Assembly (NCBI RefSeq): GCF_900107755.1
Contig: NZ_FNQR01000017.1
Span: 27,017 to 91,016 of the forward strand
Reading direction: 5' to 3'
Length of the DNA: 64,000 nt
Source of the DNA: Thalassobacillus cyri
GTDB lineage: Bacteria; Bacillota; Bacilli; Bacillales; Halobacillaceae
Below, piece by piece: positions 45,449 to 54,865 of this stretch. The translations under genes and the position numbers were made by a program. Position 1 is the stretch's first letter, and each line of letters starts with the position of its first letter. Under the pieces are notes generated by a model that was not told the origin of the DNA, searched no databases, and saw only the letters and a list, made by a program, of their open reading frames with translations.

Positions 45449-45730
45449 TTGAAGAAAAGATGGATTTTTTCAACGGTTGGTGCACTAGGCGCTGGCACTC
45501 TAGCTTATATGCTGAAGGATGAAGAACGCCGAGGACAATGGAAAGGAAAAGCACAGTCGCTTTTCTCCAAAGCAGAAGGAAGCGATCTGCCAGTCGAAGC
45601 TGCTGGCAATCCGCAGGAAGACAATCACGAAAACACTAAAATGGTTTCCGAAGGCTCCCAATTTGGAGTACAGTATTATAATGAACTGACAGAAAAAGAA
45701 CGCGAAATACTTGAAAAAGCAAACAGCTAA
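45449..45730 (+). CDS. Hypothetical membrane-anchored protein, 93 aa
   Basis: One N-terminal hydrophobic helix (IFSTVGALGAGTLAYML), then a charged soluble part ending YYNELTEKEREILEKANS. No family recognised. The TTG at 45449 lies 9 bases after GAAAGG and gives MKKRWIF; an ATG three codons earlier touches the ribosome binding site. A terminator overlaps the stop. Confidence 0.6.
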   Translation: MKKRWIFSTVGALGAGTLAYMLKDEERRGQWKGKAQSLFSKAEGSDLPVEAAGNPQEDNHENTKMVSEGSQFGVQYYNELTEKEREILEKANS

Positions 45731-45760
45731 ATCCTGAAAAGGATTTAGCTGTTCTTTTTT
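45725..45760 (+). terminator. Terminator
   Basis: AGCTAAATCC pairs with GGATTTAGCT and is followed by GTTCTTTTTT. It lies between converging genes. Confidence 0.88.
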
Positions 45761-46356
45761 CGGTTCAAATGTTCATTGGATTGTTCTTCTTCAATTTCAT
45801 CAAGTTTTTGTTCTTCTTGTTCTGGGACAGATTCTTTATTTTGATCAGGTTCTTCTGCGCGGTCGTCATCGATCGGCATCTCTGGCATGTAACGCCCTAC
45901 TATGGCACTTAATTCTTCTGTTACTGCCTGGATTGGATGACCTTCTTGCAGTTTGTTTCTCAACTGCCGGATTCTCTCAGCGCCGTCAGCATCAGCAACA
46001 ACCACCGCCCGTTTACCGAATGGATCGTGTTTCAAGGATTCACCGACAGAGTATTTGATTGTTCCAACACGTGAACGATCAAGTTCTTTATCTACATCAA
46101 TACCGACCACCACATAGGGGCCTAGAACGATTGCCGTAGCATCATGGACATTCGGAACTTCTGTTGCTAATTTAGCGAGATGCTCTGCAGCTTGCTGGAT
46201 TGTCTTATCTTCTTTTTCAATTGGATCAGAATCCTTTACCATCAATGGTTCGGATCCTTCTCTTTCTTGCTGCAGCGTCTCGGGGTCCTCTCCCTGGCAG
46301 GCAGTAATCATTAGTAAAGCGATTAACAAGAATGTGTTGAGGATGGGTTTTTGCAT
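45745..46356 (-). CDS. ylaJ: YhcN/YlaJ-family sporulation lipoprotein
   Basis: A 203-residue lipoprotein (lipobox ITAC, C20) with the YhcN/YlaJ domain at about residues 50-155 (AEHLAKLATEVPNVHDATAIVLGPYVVVGIDVD) and a Glu/Gln-rich acidic C-terminal tail. Family members are spore-associated, which supports an endospore former. Divergent from ylaK, as in B. subtilis. Confidence 0.88.
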   Translation of the reverse strand: MQKPILNTFLLIALLMITACQGEDPETLQQEREGSEPLMVKDSDPIEKEDKTIQQAAEHLAKLATEVPNVHDATAIVLGPYVVVGIDVDKELDRSRVGTIKYSVGESLKHDPFGKRAVVVADADGAERIRQLRNKLQEGHPIQAVTEELSAIVGRYMPEMPIDDDRAEEPDQNKESVPEQEEQKLDEIEEEQSNEHLNRKKNS

Positions 46357-46475
46357 CGTAAGTTCACCTACTTTTTTTACTAGCGTTTGTCAGGTCGTCT
46401 ATCCTTATGCATTGAAACATATAAATGAGTTAAGAACCCTTGGAACCATTCATCCTAATATAGGAGGCGTACCTT

Positions 46476-47798
46476 TTGAAAAAAATCTATGTATTGGATA
46501 CCAACGTTTTGCTGCAGGATCCAAACGCGATTTACACTTTTGAAGATAATGAAGTGATCATACCAGCTGTGGTTTTAGAAGAAGTAGACACGAAAAAGAG
46601 GATCATGGAAGAAATTGGACGAAACGCAAGGCAGGTATCCCGAATCATCGATAGGCTTCGTGGGAAAGGTGAACTGCACAAAGGGATTCTGCTTCGTAAT
46701 GGGGGAAAATTGAAAATAGAACTGAACCACCGCTCTTATCAAAAGATGGAGGAAATTTTTGTGGAAAAAACAAATGATAACAGGATATTAGCGGTGGCCC
46801 ACAATTTGCACGAGGAAGAGAAGCAAAAGAAAAATGGAAAGCAAGTCATCTTAGTGTCAAAGGATATGTTAATGCGGGTAAAAGCAGACGCAATGGGAAT
46901 TCCTGCGGAAGATTATCTGAATGAGCGAGCGATCCATAAAGATGAAATATATGCAGGATTTGAAGAATTGTATGCCAGTAAGGAAACGCTGGATCGTTTT
47001 TATAAGGAAGGTCAACTGTCTATCCAGGAATTGACGCTCACGTACTATCCTAATCAATTCTTTATTATCAAAAACCGTGCGAACCCTTCCCAGTCAGCGA
47101 TGGGAATTGTCGATCATAACGGAGTGCTCAAACCATGCAAATTTTCAAATGAACATGTGTGGGGGATAAAGCCCAGGAATGCCCAGCAGGTGATGGCGCT
47201 CGAACTGCTATTAAGAAGGGACATACCTCTGGTAACATTGACAGGAAAAGCAGGGACTGGAAAAACCCTACTGGCTCTTGCTGCCGGCTTGATGCAAATC
47301 GAGGATCTCGGGCTTTATAAAAAGATGCTGGTTGCGCGACCAATTGTTCCGCTTGGTAAAGATCTCGGCTATTTGCCAGGGGAGAAAGATGAGAAATTGA
47401 GACCGTGGGTTCAGCCGATTTATGACAATCTGGAACACCTTTTCGACGTGAAAAAGCCAGGAGAGTTAGATGGTATTTTGTCGGGGCTCGGATCTATCCA
47501 GGTTGAAGCCCTTACCTACATCCGTGGGAGAAGCATACCTGATCAGTTGATATTGATTGATGAGGCGCAGAATCTCACCCGGCATGAAGTGAAGACGATA
47601 CTGACGAGGATTGGTGAAGGTAGTAAGATCGTACTTCTGGGGGACACTCAGCAAATCGATCACCCTTATTTGGATGAATATAATAACGGTCTCATGCATG
47701 TGGTTGAAAAATTCAAACACCATGCGTTGAGCGGCCATGTGAAACTGATCAAGGGCGAACGTTCGCCATTAGCCCAACTGGCAGCCGATTATTTGTAA
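46476..47798 (+). CDS. ylaK: PIN-PhoH fusion protein (PhoH2/YlaK)
   Basis: A 440-residue two-domain protein. The N-terminal PIN RNase domain (about 1-135) has the acidic DTNVLLQDP start. The PhoH ATPase domain (about 235-440) has Walker A GKAGTGKT (257-264) and the Walker B-like LILIDEAQN. PhoH2 proteins in actinobacteria and archaea are RNA helicase/RNases, so RNA unwinding and cutting are likely. TTG start with AGGAGG upstream. Length matches B. subtilis YlaK. Confidence 0.92.
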   Translation: MKKIYVLDTNVLLQDPNAIYTFEDNEVIIPAVVLEEVDTKKRIMEEIGRNARQVSRIIDRLRGKGELHKGILLRNGGKLKIELNHRSYQKMEEIFVEKTNDNRILAVAHNLHEEEKQKKNGKQVILVSKDMLMRVKADAMGIPAEDYLNERAIHKDEIYAGFEELYASKETLDRFYKEGQLSIQELTLTYYPNQFFIIKNRANPSQSAMGIVDHNGVLKPCKFSNEHVWGIKPRNAQQVMALELLLRRDIPLVTLTGKAGTGKTLLALAAGLMQIEDLGLYKKMLVARPIVPLGKDLGYLPGEKDEKLRPWVQPIYDNLEHLFDVKKPGELDGILSGLGSIQVEALTYIRGRSIPDQLILIDEAQNLTRHEVKTILTRIGEGSKIVLLGDTQQIDHPYLDEYNNGLMHVVEKFKHHALSGHVKLIKGERSPLAQLAADYL

Positions 47799-47824
47799 TT
47801 CGTTGCATAAAAAAGTCGTTGCAT

Positions 47825-47874
47825 AAAAAAGCTGACTGGGAGGATGTCCAACATACCTGCCCAGCCAGCTTTTT
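47825..47874 (+). terminator. Terminator after ylaK, with tandem 16-bp duplication
   Basis: AAAAAGCTG-CTGGG pairs with CCCAG-CAGCTTTTT. Just upstream CGTTGCATAAAAAAG occurs twice in tandem (47801-47831). Confidence 0.88.
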
Positions 47875-47942
47875 CGTTATGCACGGTTGTACTGGATAGT
47901 TAGTCAAGTGTGATTACTGACAAAGCGTCGGCGTTTTGTGCT

Positions 47943-48431
47943 TTAACGGAAAATGATCTTTTTAACGCCTTTGATCGGTTCATCTTTATTGCTGCCGTCT
48001 TCCCAATATAGATGAAGCGGGCCATCTTCTTTCAAAGGGCGGCCTTCTACTGAAAACAACGCCAGGGCTTGCCGCATCTTTTCTACAGTCACTTCCACAT
48101 CGCCATCCGTGGTCTCCAATGTAACGCCGCTGAGGTCACTGGCAGGCTCGCTGGTTGAGATAAAAGGTTTTAAATCCATTAAATATGTCTCTTTTAGGAT
48201 TTTTTCTCTCTCAAAACGGGAAATACTTCTATTAACTGGCGGATCAATTTTTTGTTGGTAAATCTCACGATCCCACCGCATAGAAGCTTTCTGGAGCTCA
48301 TCCTCTTCGTCTTGTTCCTTTTCGCCTGTCCCGAATGCTTCGTCATAGGTCACTTTGCGGTCATCAAAAATCCACACGGTCGGATCAAGTGTGATTGGAT
48401 ATTTAACATTTCCTGCTATTTGAACAATCAT
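47943..48431 (-). CDS. ylaL: YlaL family protein
   Basis: A 162-residue soluble acidic protein starting MIVQIAGNVKYPITLDPTVW. Size and position between ylaK and glsA fit B. subtilis YlaL. Function unknown. The ATG at 48431 follows AGGTGG by 8 bases; the GTG 12 bases earlier abuts it. Confidence 0.8.
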   Translation of the reverse strand: MIVQIAGNVKYPITLDPTVWIFDDRKVTYDEAFGTGEKEQDEEDELQKASMRWDREIYQQKIDPPVNRSISRFEREKILKETYLMDLKPFISTSEPASDLSGVTLETTDGDVEVTVEKMRQALALFSVEGRPLKEDGPLHLYWEDGSNKDEPIKGVKKIIFR

Positions 48432-48517
48432 GGCATGGGCCACCTTTCAATAAATTAATCACCATAATTCAGAATAGCAAAAAATTGCAATCATTGCACC
48501 CGAAGGAGGTCATTTAA

Positions 48518-49450
48518 GTGGCAAAGAATTTGACAAAAGAAACGTTGGAAGATTGGTTAGAGAATGTAAGACCGCTGGCGCATGACGGGAAAGTAGCTGA
48601 CTATATCCCTGCACTTGCCAAACAGGATCCAGAAGAATTAGCTGTAGCAGTGTATGATCTGGACGGAGAGTGTATCAGCGCAGGGAACCTGGAGTGTTGT
48701 TTCACACTGCAAAGTATTTCTAAGGTATTGTCCCTTGCATTAGCATTGATGGACAATGGGGAAGATTTTGTATTTGACCGAGTAGGGATGGAACCAACAG
48801 GAGACCCTTTCCATTCGATTTATCGCCTGGAGCAGCATGCACCATCGAAACCCTTGAACCCCATGATTAATGCCGGAGCCCTTGCTGTAACAAACATGAT
48901 CCATGGAGCTAACCCGGACGAGAAGGTAGGCAGGTTACTCAGCTTTATCCATGAAATGACGGATGATCAATCGATCCGTTACAACGAAGAAGTTGCCGAC
49001 TCTGAATTCAAAACCGCTTACCTGAACCGGTCTCTGAGTTATTACATGAAGCAGCACGGGGTAATCGAAGGCAGCGTAGAAGACACATTGGATGCTTATA
49101 CGAAGCAATGTGCCATCGAAGTCAACATCCAGCACCTGGCACGTATTGGAGCTATATTTGCAAACGATGGAAGAGACCTGGATTCCGGCAGGCAGATCCT
49201 ACCGAGGCATTTAGCGCGTATTTGCAAAACCTTCATGGTTACTTGTGGCATGTATGATGCATCCGGGTCTTTCGCCATACGCGTAGGCATACCTGCAAAG
49301 AGTGGGGTATCAGGGGCAGTAGTCGGCGCAGTCAATGGATATGGAGGCATTGCCGTGTACGGAGCCGCCCTTGATGAAAAAGGAAACAGCGTCGTCGGCC
49401 TAAAACTACTGGAACTCCTCGCCAACCGCTATGATTTATCCATTTTTTAA
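48518..49450 (+). CDS. glsA: Glutaminase (GlsA2/YlaM)
   Basis: A 310-residue serine-dependent beta-lactamase-like glutaminase. The catalytic S-x-x-K is in FTLQSISKVLSLALAL, followed by NPMINAGALAV and, near the C-terminus, FAIRVGIPAKSGVSGAVVG. It deaminates glutamine to glutamate, which doubles as an osmolyte. GTG start with AAGGAGG 8 bases upstream. Matches YlaM in B. subtilis. Confidence 0.95.
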   Translation: MAKNLTKETLEDWLENVRPLAHDGKVADYIPALAKQDPEELAVAVYDLDGECISAGNLECCFTLQSISKVLSLALALMDNGEDFVFDRVGMEPTGDPFHSIYRLEQHAPSKPLNPMINAGALAVTNMIHGANPDEKVGRLLSFIHEMTDDQSIRYNEEVADSEFKTAYLNRSLSYYMKQHGVIEGSVEDTLDAYTKQCAIEVNIQHLARIGAIFANDGRDLDSGRQILPRHLARICKTFMVTCGMYDASGSFAIRVGIPAKSGVSGAVVGAVNGYGGIAVYGAALDEKGNSVVGLKLLELLANRYDLSIF

Positions 49451-49489
49451 ATTCCACCGTTTTAACAAGTTGATGTATGAACTAAATGA

Positions 49490-49602
49490 TTGTGTGGGCC
49501 TTTCCGCGGACTACCAGCCAAGTCTCCTCACTTCGTTGCGGGGGCTCAGAAAGTCTTCCCGTCTTCCTCGCGTAAAGCAGTTCCCATAATCCGTTAGTCT
49601 AA
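49490..49602 (-). repeat. Element A-related GC-rich core fragment
   Basis: Read on the minus strand: GAGGAAGACGGGAAGACTTT, then GAGCCCCCGCAACGAAGTGA, GGAGACTTGGCTGG and TCCGCGGAAAGG. The arrangement (purine-rich GACG, CCCCGCA, GAGGA, GCGGAAAG) resembles the element A core, but the inverted-repeat ends are missing. It lies between glsA and ylaN. Confidence 0.55.
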
Positions 49603-49739
49603 CTATAGTAGTGGATCATAGTAGCAACATATGGGGGAATAGGCAAAGGGTTTTGAAGTTTGACATATATCTTATGTTGCAATTTCCTGGGACAGACGCT
49701 AATATAATAAATAGAAGTCTGTTATTGGAGGGGATGTTG

Positions 49740-50021
49740 ATGTTATCTGATCTGGCTGTGGATCATCGCGAAAAAGCCTATGCCCTTCTCAAGGCTGATG
49801 CAGATAAGATCTTAAAGTTAATCAAGGTTCAAATGGATAATTTGACCATGCCACAGTGTCCATTATATGAAGAAGTTTTAGATACACAAATGTTTGGGTT
49901 GTCCCGAGAAATCGATTTCGCGGTTCGCCTTAATCTGGTTACCGAGGAAGAAGGAAAAGCCTTGCTCGATAACTTGGAACAACAGTTGAATGTATTACAT
50001 GAAGCTGCACAGAAATCTTGA
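49740..50021 (+). CDS. ylaN: YlaN, iron-homeostasis protein
   Basis: A 93-residue helical protein starting [20 protein letters not shown]. The length equals B. subtilis YlaN, an essential protein under iron limitation that interacts with Fur. The ATG at 49740 has TTGGAGGGG 6 bases upstream; the ORF opens much earlier without a site. It is directly upstream of ftsW, as in B. subtilis. Confidence 0.93.
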   Translation: MLSDLAVDHREKAYALLKADADKILKLIKVQMDNLTMPQCPLYEEVLDTQMFGLSREIDFAVRLNLVTEEEGKALLDNLEQQLNVLHEAAQKS

Positions 50022-50029
50022 TATATAAG

Positions 50030-50070
50030 CTCAAATTGCGACAGCTAATGTTGTAATTTGGGTTTTTTTA
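50030..50070 (+). terminator. Terminator after ylaN
   Basis: CTCAAATT pairs with AATTTGGG, with inner CGACA/TGTTG pairing, followed by seven T. Confidence 0.82.
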
Positions 50071-50175
50071 TATCACCTTATCCAGATTCTACATACTAAA
50101 GTGAAAAAATATTTATTGTATAAAGCAGGACTTTAACGATGAATCTAGTAAAATATTATAGAGGGATGAAACGTG

Positions 50176-51375
50176 ATGCGACAAAAATTGAAAAATATCG
50201 ACTTTACCTTATTTATCATACCAATTCTTTTGACGGGTTTTGGCGCTGTAATGATATACAGTGCCAGCATGGTTTATGCCCCAGTGGTAATGGATACCAC
50301 GAGTTACCACTTTTTGAAAAAACAGCTGATGTGGGGGACAATGGGATTCATTGTCATGTGTTTTTTTACCATATTTCCATATCGTCACCTGCAGCGGATG
50401 ACAAAGATGATTGTCTTAGCAATGGTCACGCTGCTAGGGGGATTGTTCTTTTTTGGTAAAAATGTTAACAATTCGGTTTCCTGGTATGACTTGGGAGTTA
50501 TGAGTTTCCAGCCGGCTGAATTTGTAAAAATCGGCCTGATCATATACTTGTCTTCCGTCTATGCTAAGAAACAGCAGTACATTGGGGAGTTTGGCAGGGC
50601 AGTAATCCCGCCGCTGATTCTGACAAGCTTGATTCTCGGTCTTATTCTTCTTCAGCCTGACATCGGTACAGCAGCCATTATTGGATTGATTGCCAGTTTG
50701 GTTATCGCAAGTTCCGGTATAAAGGGGAAGCATATAGCCCTCCTGGTTGGTGTTACCTTTGCATTCATCCTTCTGGCTGCCCCTCAGATGGTAACGGAAG
50801 AACGCCTTGCAAGGTTTTCGGGCGCCTTTAATCCATTCGAAACTCCAGATGGAGATGGTTATCATTTGATTCAATCCTATGTAGCCATCGGGACAGGCGG
50901 CTTGCTTGGCGAGGGGCTCGGTCAGGGAGTCCAGAAGCTTGGCTATCTTCCTGAGCCGCATACTGATTTTATTATGGCCGTCATTGCTGAAGAATTAGGG
51001 TTCATCGGGGTGGTCATCGTTATAGGGCTAATTGGCGGTTTAGTTTTACGGGGATTATACATATCCAGACGTTGCAAGGATACCTTTGGGGCATTGCTAG
51101 CCCTTGGCATTTCCGCAATGATTGGCATCCAGGCATTCATCAATCTTGGTGCAATGTCAGGAATGCTTCCGATAACTGGTGTACCCCTGCCTTTTGTCAG
51201 CTATGGCGGATCCTCACTGGTAATCATGATGATATCAGTTGGTATATTGAATAACGTCGCACTTACGGTCCGGGTGAAAGAAGAGCAGGGAACAAAAGAA
51301 CGGCAGCCATTACCAGTCAATAATAGTAATCAAGGTACCAGCAATCAACTAGAACGACAAGGAGTGAGATCATGA
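50176..51375 (+). CDS. ftsW: Peptidoglycan polymerase FtsW
   Basis: A 399-residue SEDS protein with 10 hydrophobic helices. VSWYDLGVMSFQPAEFVKIG, the HTDFIMAVIAEELGF catalytic-loop motif with its conserved Asp, and the C-terminal VPLPFVSYGGSSL are all present. It polymerises lipid II into glycan strands at the septum with a class B PBP. The ATG at 50176 follows GAGGGATG; a GTG one codon earlier is also possible. Its stop overlaps the pycA start by 4 bases. Confidence 0.95.
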   Translation: MRQKLKNIDFTLFIIPILLTGFGAVMIYSASMVYAPVVMDTTSYHFLKKQLMWGTMGFIVMCFFTIFPYRHLQRMTKMIVLAMVTLLGGLFFFGKNVNNSVSWYDLGVMSFQPAEFVKIGLIIYLSSVYAKKQQYIGEFGRAVIPPLILTSLILGLILLQPDIGTAAIIGLIASLVIASSGIKGKHIALLVGVTFAFILLAAPQMVTEERLARFSGAFNPFETPDGDGYHLIQSYVAIGTGGLLGEGLGQGVQKLGYLPEPHTDFIMAVIAEELGFIGVVIVIGLIGGLVLRGLYISRRCKDTFGALLALGISAMIGIQAFINLGAMSGMLPITGVPLPFVSYGGSSLVIMMISVGILNNVALTVRVKEEQGTKERQPLPVNNSNQGTSNQLERQGVRS

Positions 51376-54300
51376 CTGAAACAAAGAAGATCAACAAAGT
51401 TTTAGTAGCTAATCGCGGGGAAATCGCTATTCGGGTTTTTCGTGCCTGTACGGAATTGAACATTCGTACAGTGGCTGTTTATTCGAAAGAAGATACCGGC
51501 GCATTCCACCGTTACAAAGCGGATGAAGCATATCTTGTCGGTGAGGGCAAAAAACCGATTGATGCGTATTTAGACATTGAGGGGATTATTGAAATAGCAA
51601 AAAGTGTCGGGGTTGATGCTATTCACCCTGGGTATGGTTTTTTATCAGAGAACATTCACTTTGCACGCCGCTGTGAAGAAGAAGGAATCATATTTATCGG
51701 ACCCAGCAGTGAGCATTTGAATATGTTCGGGGATAAAGTCAAAGCCCGTGAGCAGGCGGTACAAGCTGGGATTCCTGTCATTCCAGGAAGTGACGGCCCC
51801 GTATCAAGCTTTGAGGAAGTAAAAGAATTCGGAGAGAAGCATGGCTATCCGATCATTATCAAAGCAGCGTTAGGAGGCGGCGGTCGTGGTATGCGGATCG
51901 TACGTAACCCTGATAATGTGCATGAAGCCTATGACCGTGCAAAATCAGAAGCAAAAGCTGCTTTCGGGAATGATGATGTCTATGTCGAGCGATTGATTGA
52001 AGAACCGAAGCATATTGAAGTTCAGATTTTAGGAGATGTCGATAAAAATATTATCCATTTATATGAGCGGGACTGTTCAGTTCAGCGCCGTCACCAAAAA
52101 GTTGTCGAAGTTGCGCCTAGTGTATCACTGACTGATCAGTTACGGGAAGAAATCTGTGACGCTGCAGTGAAATTGATGAAGAACGTCGACTATATCAACG
52201 CCGGGACTGTGGAATTTCTTGTTACAGACAATGAATATTTCTTTATTGAAGTCAATCCACGTGTTCAGGTAGAGCACACCATTACGGAATTGATTACCGG
52301 TGTCGACATTGTACAAACCCAGCTTAAAATAGCAGAAGGTTATTCGCTGCATGATGACTACGTAGGTATTCCTAAACAAACAGAAATCCGCACCCATGGA
52401 TATGCGATACAGTCTCGTGTAACTACAGAGGATCCATTAAATAATTTCATGCCTGATACAGGTAAAATCATGGCTTACCGTTCCGGCGGAGGGTTCGGTG
52501 TCCGTTTGGATGCTGGGAACGGCTTTCAGGGGGCTGTCATTTCTCCTTACTATGACTCTTTGCTTGTCAAAGTGTCGACTTGGGCGCTGACCTTTGATCA
52601 GGCAGCCAAAAAGATGGTCCGGAACCTGAGAGAATTTCGGATAAGGGGTATCAAAACGAACATACCGTTCTTAGAGAACGTCATCCAGCATAACCAGTTC
52701 TTGTCGGGAGAATATGATACGACCTTCATTGATCGTTCCCCTGAATTGTTCGTATTTCCGAAACGGAAAGACCGCGGTACAAAAATGCTTAATTATATCG
52801 CGGACAGAACCGTCAACGGTTTTGAAGGAATCGAAAATAAAAAGAAACCAGTATTTGATAAACCGAGGATTCCGAAGGTCAGATATTCAGAACCATTACC
52901 TGAAGGAACCAAACAGATTTTGGATCAGCAGGGACCGGAAGGGTTAGCGAATTGGCTGAAAGACCAAAATGAGGTATTGCTGACTGATACTACGTTCCGT
53001 GATGCCCATCAGTCGTTATTGGCTACAAGAGTACGTACCAAAGATTTGGATATGATTGCAGAACCGACCGCACGTCTATTGCCTGACTTGTTTTCCGTCG
53101 AGATGTGGGGAGGAGCTACATTTGATGTGGCATCCCGTTTTTTGAAGGAAGATCCGTGGCAGCGTTTGTTGAAACTCCGTGAAAAGATGCCGAACGTATT
53201 GTTCCAGATGCTTTTGCGTGCCAGCAACGCAGTCGGTTATAAAAATTACCCGGATAACCTGATCCGTGAGTTCGTTGAAAAGAGTGCGACAGCAGGCATC
53301 GATGTCTTCCGGATTTTTGACAGTCTCAATTGGATCGATGGAATGAAACTTGCGATCGATTCTGTTCGTGAAAATGAAAAAGTAGCGGAAGCGGCTCTTT
53401 GTTACACTGGGGATATTTTGGATTCATCCCGCCCGAAATATGATTTGGACTATTATGTACGTATGGCGAAGGAATTACAAAGTGCCGGAGCACATATTCT
53501 GGGAATCAAAGATATGGCAGGGCTGCTGAAACCGGAAGCTGCTTACCAGCTTGTTTCAAGCCTGAAAGATTCGATCGATATACCGATTCACCTTCATACC
53601 CATGATACGAGCGGCAATGGTATTTTCACCTATGCCCGTGCGGTGGAAGCTGGAGTGGATGTCGTTGATGTAGCGACAGGTACAATGGCAGGCTTGACCT
53701 CCCAGCCAAGTGCAAACAGTCTCTATTATGCCTTGGAAGGCAATGATCGTAAGCCGAATGTCGACATCAAAGCATACGAGGAGTTAGGTCATTACTGGGA
53801 AGACATCCGTAAATACTATTTCGATTTCGAAAGCGGTATGATGTCTCCGCATACGGAAGTATATGAGCATGAAATGCCAGGCGGTCAATACAGCAATCTG
53901 CAGCAGCAGGCGAAAGCAGTCGGACTTGGGGCCCGCTGGGATGAAGTCAAGAAGATGTATCGGAAAGTCAATGATATGTTTGGAGACATTGTAAAAGTAA
54001 CACCTTCGTCCAAGGTTGTCGGTGATATGGCGCTCTTCATGGTACAGAATGATTTGACAGAAGATGATGTCTACGACCAGGGAGATTCACTAGCATTCCC
54101 TGACTCAGTCGTCGAGTTCTTTGAAGGGTATCTAGGGCAGCCGTATCAAGGTTTTCCTTCTGAACTTCAGCGTATCGTGCTGAAAGGCAGGAAGCCGATC
54201 GAGGTACGTCCTGGTGAATTATTACCTCCAGTAGATTTCAACGAATTGCGCGATACTTTGTTCCATTCACTCGATCGTCAAGTCACCAGCTTCGATATGA

Positions 54301-54815
54301 TCACCTATGCGCTTTATCCTAAAGTGTTCATGGATCATCATCGTTTCCATGAGCAATACGGTGACATGTCCGTACTCGATACGCCAACATTCTTCTATGG
54401 TATGCGTCTAGGAGAAGAAATCGAGGTGGAGATCGAGCAGGGGAAGACGCTGATTGTGAAGCTGGTATCCATCGGTGAAGCTCAGGCAGATGGGACCCGG
54501 ACCGTCTACTTTGAATTGAATGGTCAGCCGCGTGAAGTGGTTGTCAAAGACAACAGCATCAAGTCAACAGTCCAGGAACGACCGAAAGCTGATAAAACAA
54601 ATGAAAAGCATATCGGGGCGAGCATGCCTGGTACGGTCATCAAAGTTCTTTCTGAAAAAGGGGAGAAGGTTGAAAAAGGCGACCATTTGATGATTACAGA
54701 AGCCATGAAGATGGAAACAACTGTCCAGGCACCATTCGCTGGGCAAATCAAAGATATTTACGTCAAAAACAATGAAGCAATCCACGTGGGTGATTTACTG
54801 ATTGAATTTGAATAA
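51372..54815 (+). CDS. pycA: Pyruvate carboxylase
   Basis: A 1147-residue biotin enzyme: biotin carboxylase domain (about 1-455; GGGGRGMR ATP-grasp loop, EVNPRVQVEHTITE), carboxyltransferase domain (about 530-800; TTFRDAHQSLLATRVRT, with the metal-binding HLHTHDTSG), the allosteric PC linker, and the biotinyl carrier domain with K1113 in EAMKMET. It makes oxaloacetate for the TCA cycle and glutamate. In B. subtilis it is a partner of DarB, also in this window. Start overlaps ftsW (ATGA). Confidence 0.98.
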   Translation: MTETKKINKVLVANRGEIAIRVFRACTELNIRTVAVYSKEDTGAFHRYKADEAYLVGEGKKPIDAYLDIEGIIEIAKSVGVDAIHPGYGFLSENIHFARRCEEEGIIFIGPSSEHLNMFGDKVKAREQAVQAGIPVIPGSDGPVSSFEEVKEFGEKHGYPIIIKAALGGGGRGMRIVRNPDNVHEAYDRAKSEAKAAFGNDDVYVERLIEEPKHIEVQILGDVDKNIIHLYERDCSVQRRHQKVVEVAPSVSLTDQLREEICDAAVKLMKNVDYINAGTVEFLVTDNEYFFIEVNPRVQVEHTITELITGVDIVQTQLKIAEGYSLHDDYVGIPKQTEIRTHGYAIQSRVTTEDPLNNFMPDTGKIMAYRSGGGFGVRLDAGNGFQGAVISPYYDSLLVKVSTWALTFDQAAKKMVRNLREFRIRGIKTNIPFLENVIQHNQFLSGEYDTTFIDRSPELFVFPKRKDRGTKMLNYIADRTVNGFEGIENKKKPVFDKPRIPKVRYSEPLPEGTKQILDQQGPEGLANWLKDQNEVLLTDTTFRDAHQSLLATRVRTKDLDMIAEPTARLLPDLFSVEMWGGATFDVASRFLKEDPWQRLLKLREKMPNVLFQMLLRASNAVGYKNYPDNLIREFVEKSATAGIDVFRIFDSLNWIDGMKLAIDSVRENEKVAEAALCYTGDILDSSRPKYDLDYYVRMAKELQSAGAHILGIKDMAGLLKPEAAYQLVSSLKDSIDIPIHLHTHDTSGNGIFTYARAVEAGVDVVDVATGTMAGLTSQPSANSLYYALEGNDRKPNVDIKAYEELGHYWEDIRKYYFDFESGMMSPHTEVYEHEMPGGQYSNLQQQAKAVGLGARWDEVKKMYRKVNDMFGDIVKVTPSSKVVGDMALFMVQNDLTEDDVYDQGDSLAFPDSVVEFFEGYLGQPYQGFPSELQRIVLKGRKPIEVRPGELLPPVDFNELRDTLFHSLDRQVTSFDMITYALYPKVFMDHHRFHEQYGDMSVLDTPTFFYGMRLGEEIEVEIEQGKTLIVKLVSIGEAQADGTRTVYFELNGQPREVVVKDNSIKSTVQERPKADKTNEKHIGASMPGTVIKVLSEKGEKVEKGDHLMITEAMKMETTVQAPFAGQIKDIYVKNNEAIHVGDLLIEFE

Positions 54816-54828
54816 TTGGTAAAAATAA

Positions 54829-54865
54829 GGGCTGGCCGCTACGTATATAATGGCCAGCCTCAATT
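54829..54865 (+). terminator. Hairpin after pycA
   Basis: GGGCTGGCC pairs with GGCCAGCCTC around a 14-base loop. The T-run is poor (CAATT), so termination may be weak. Confidence 0.55.
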
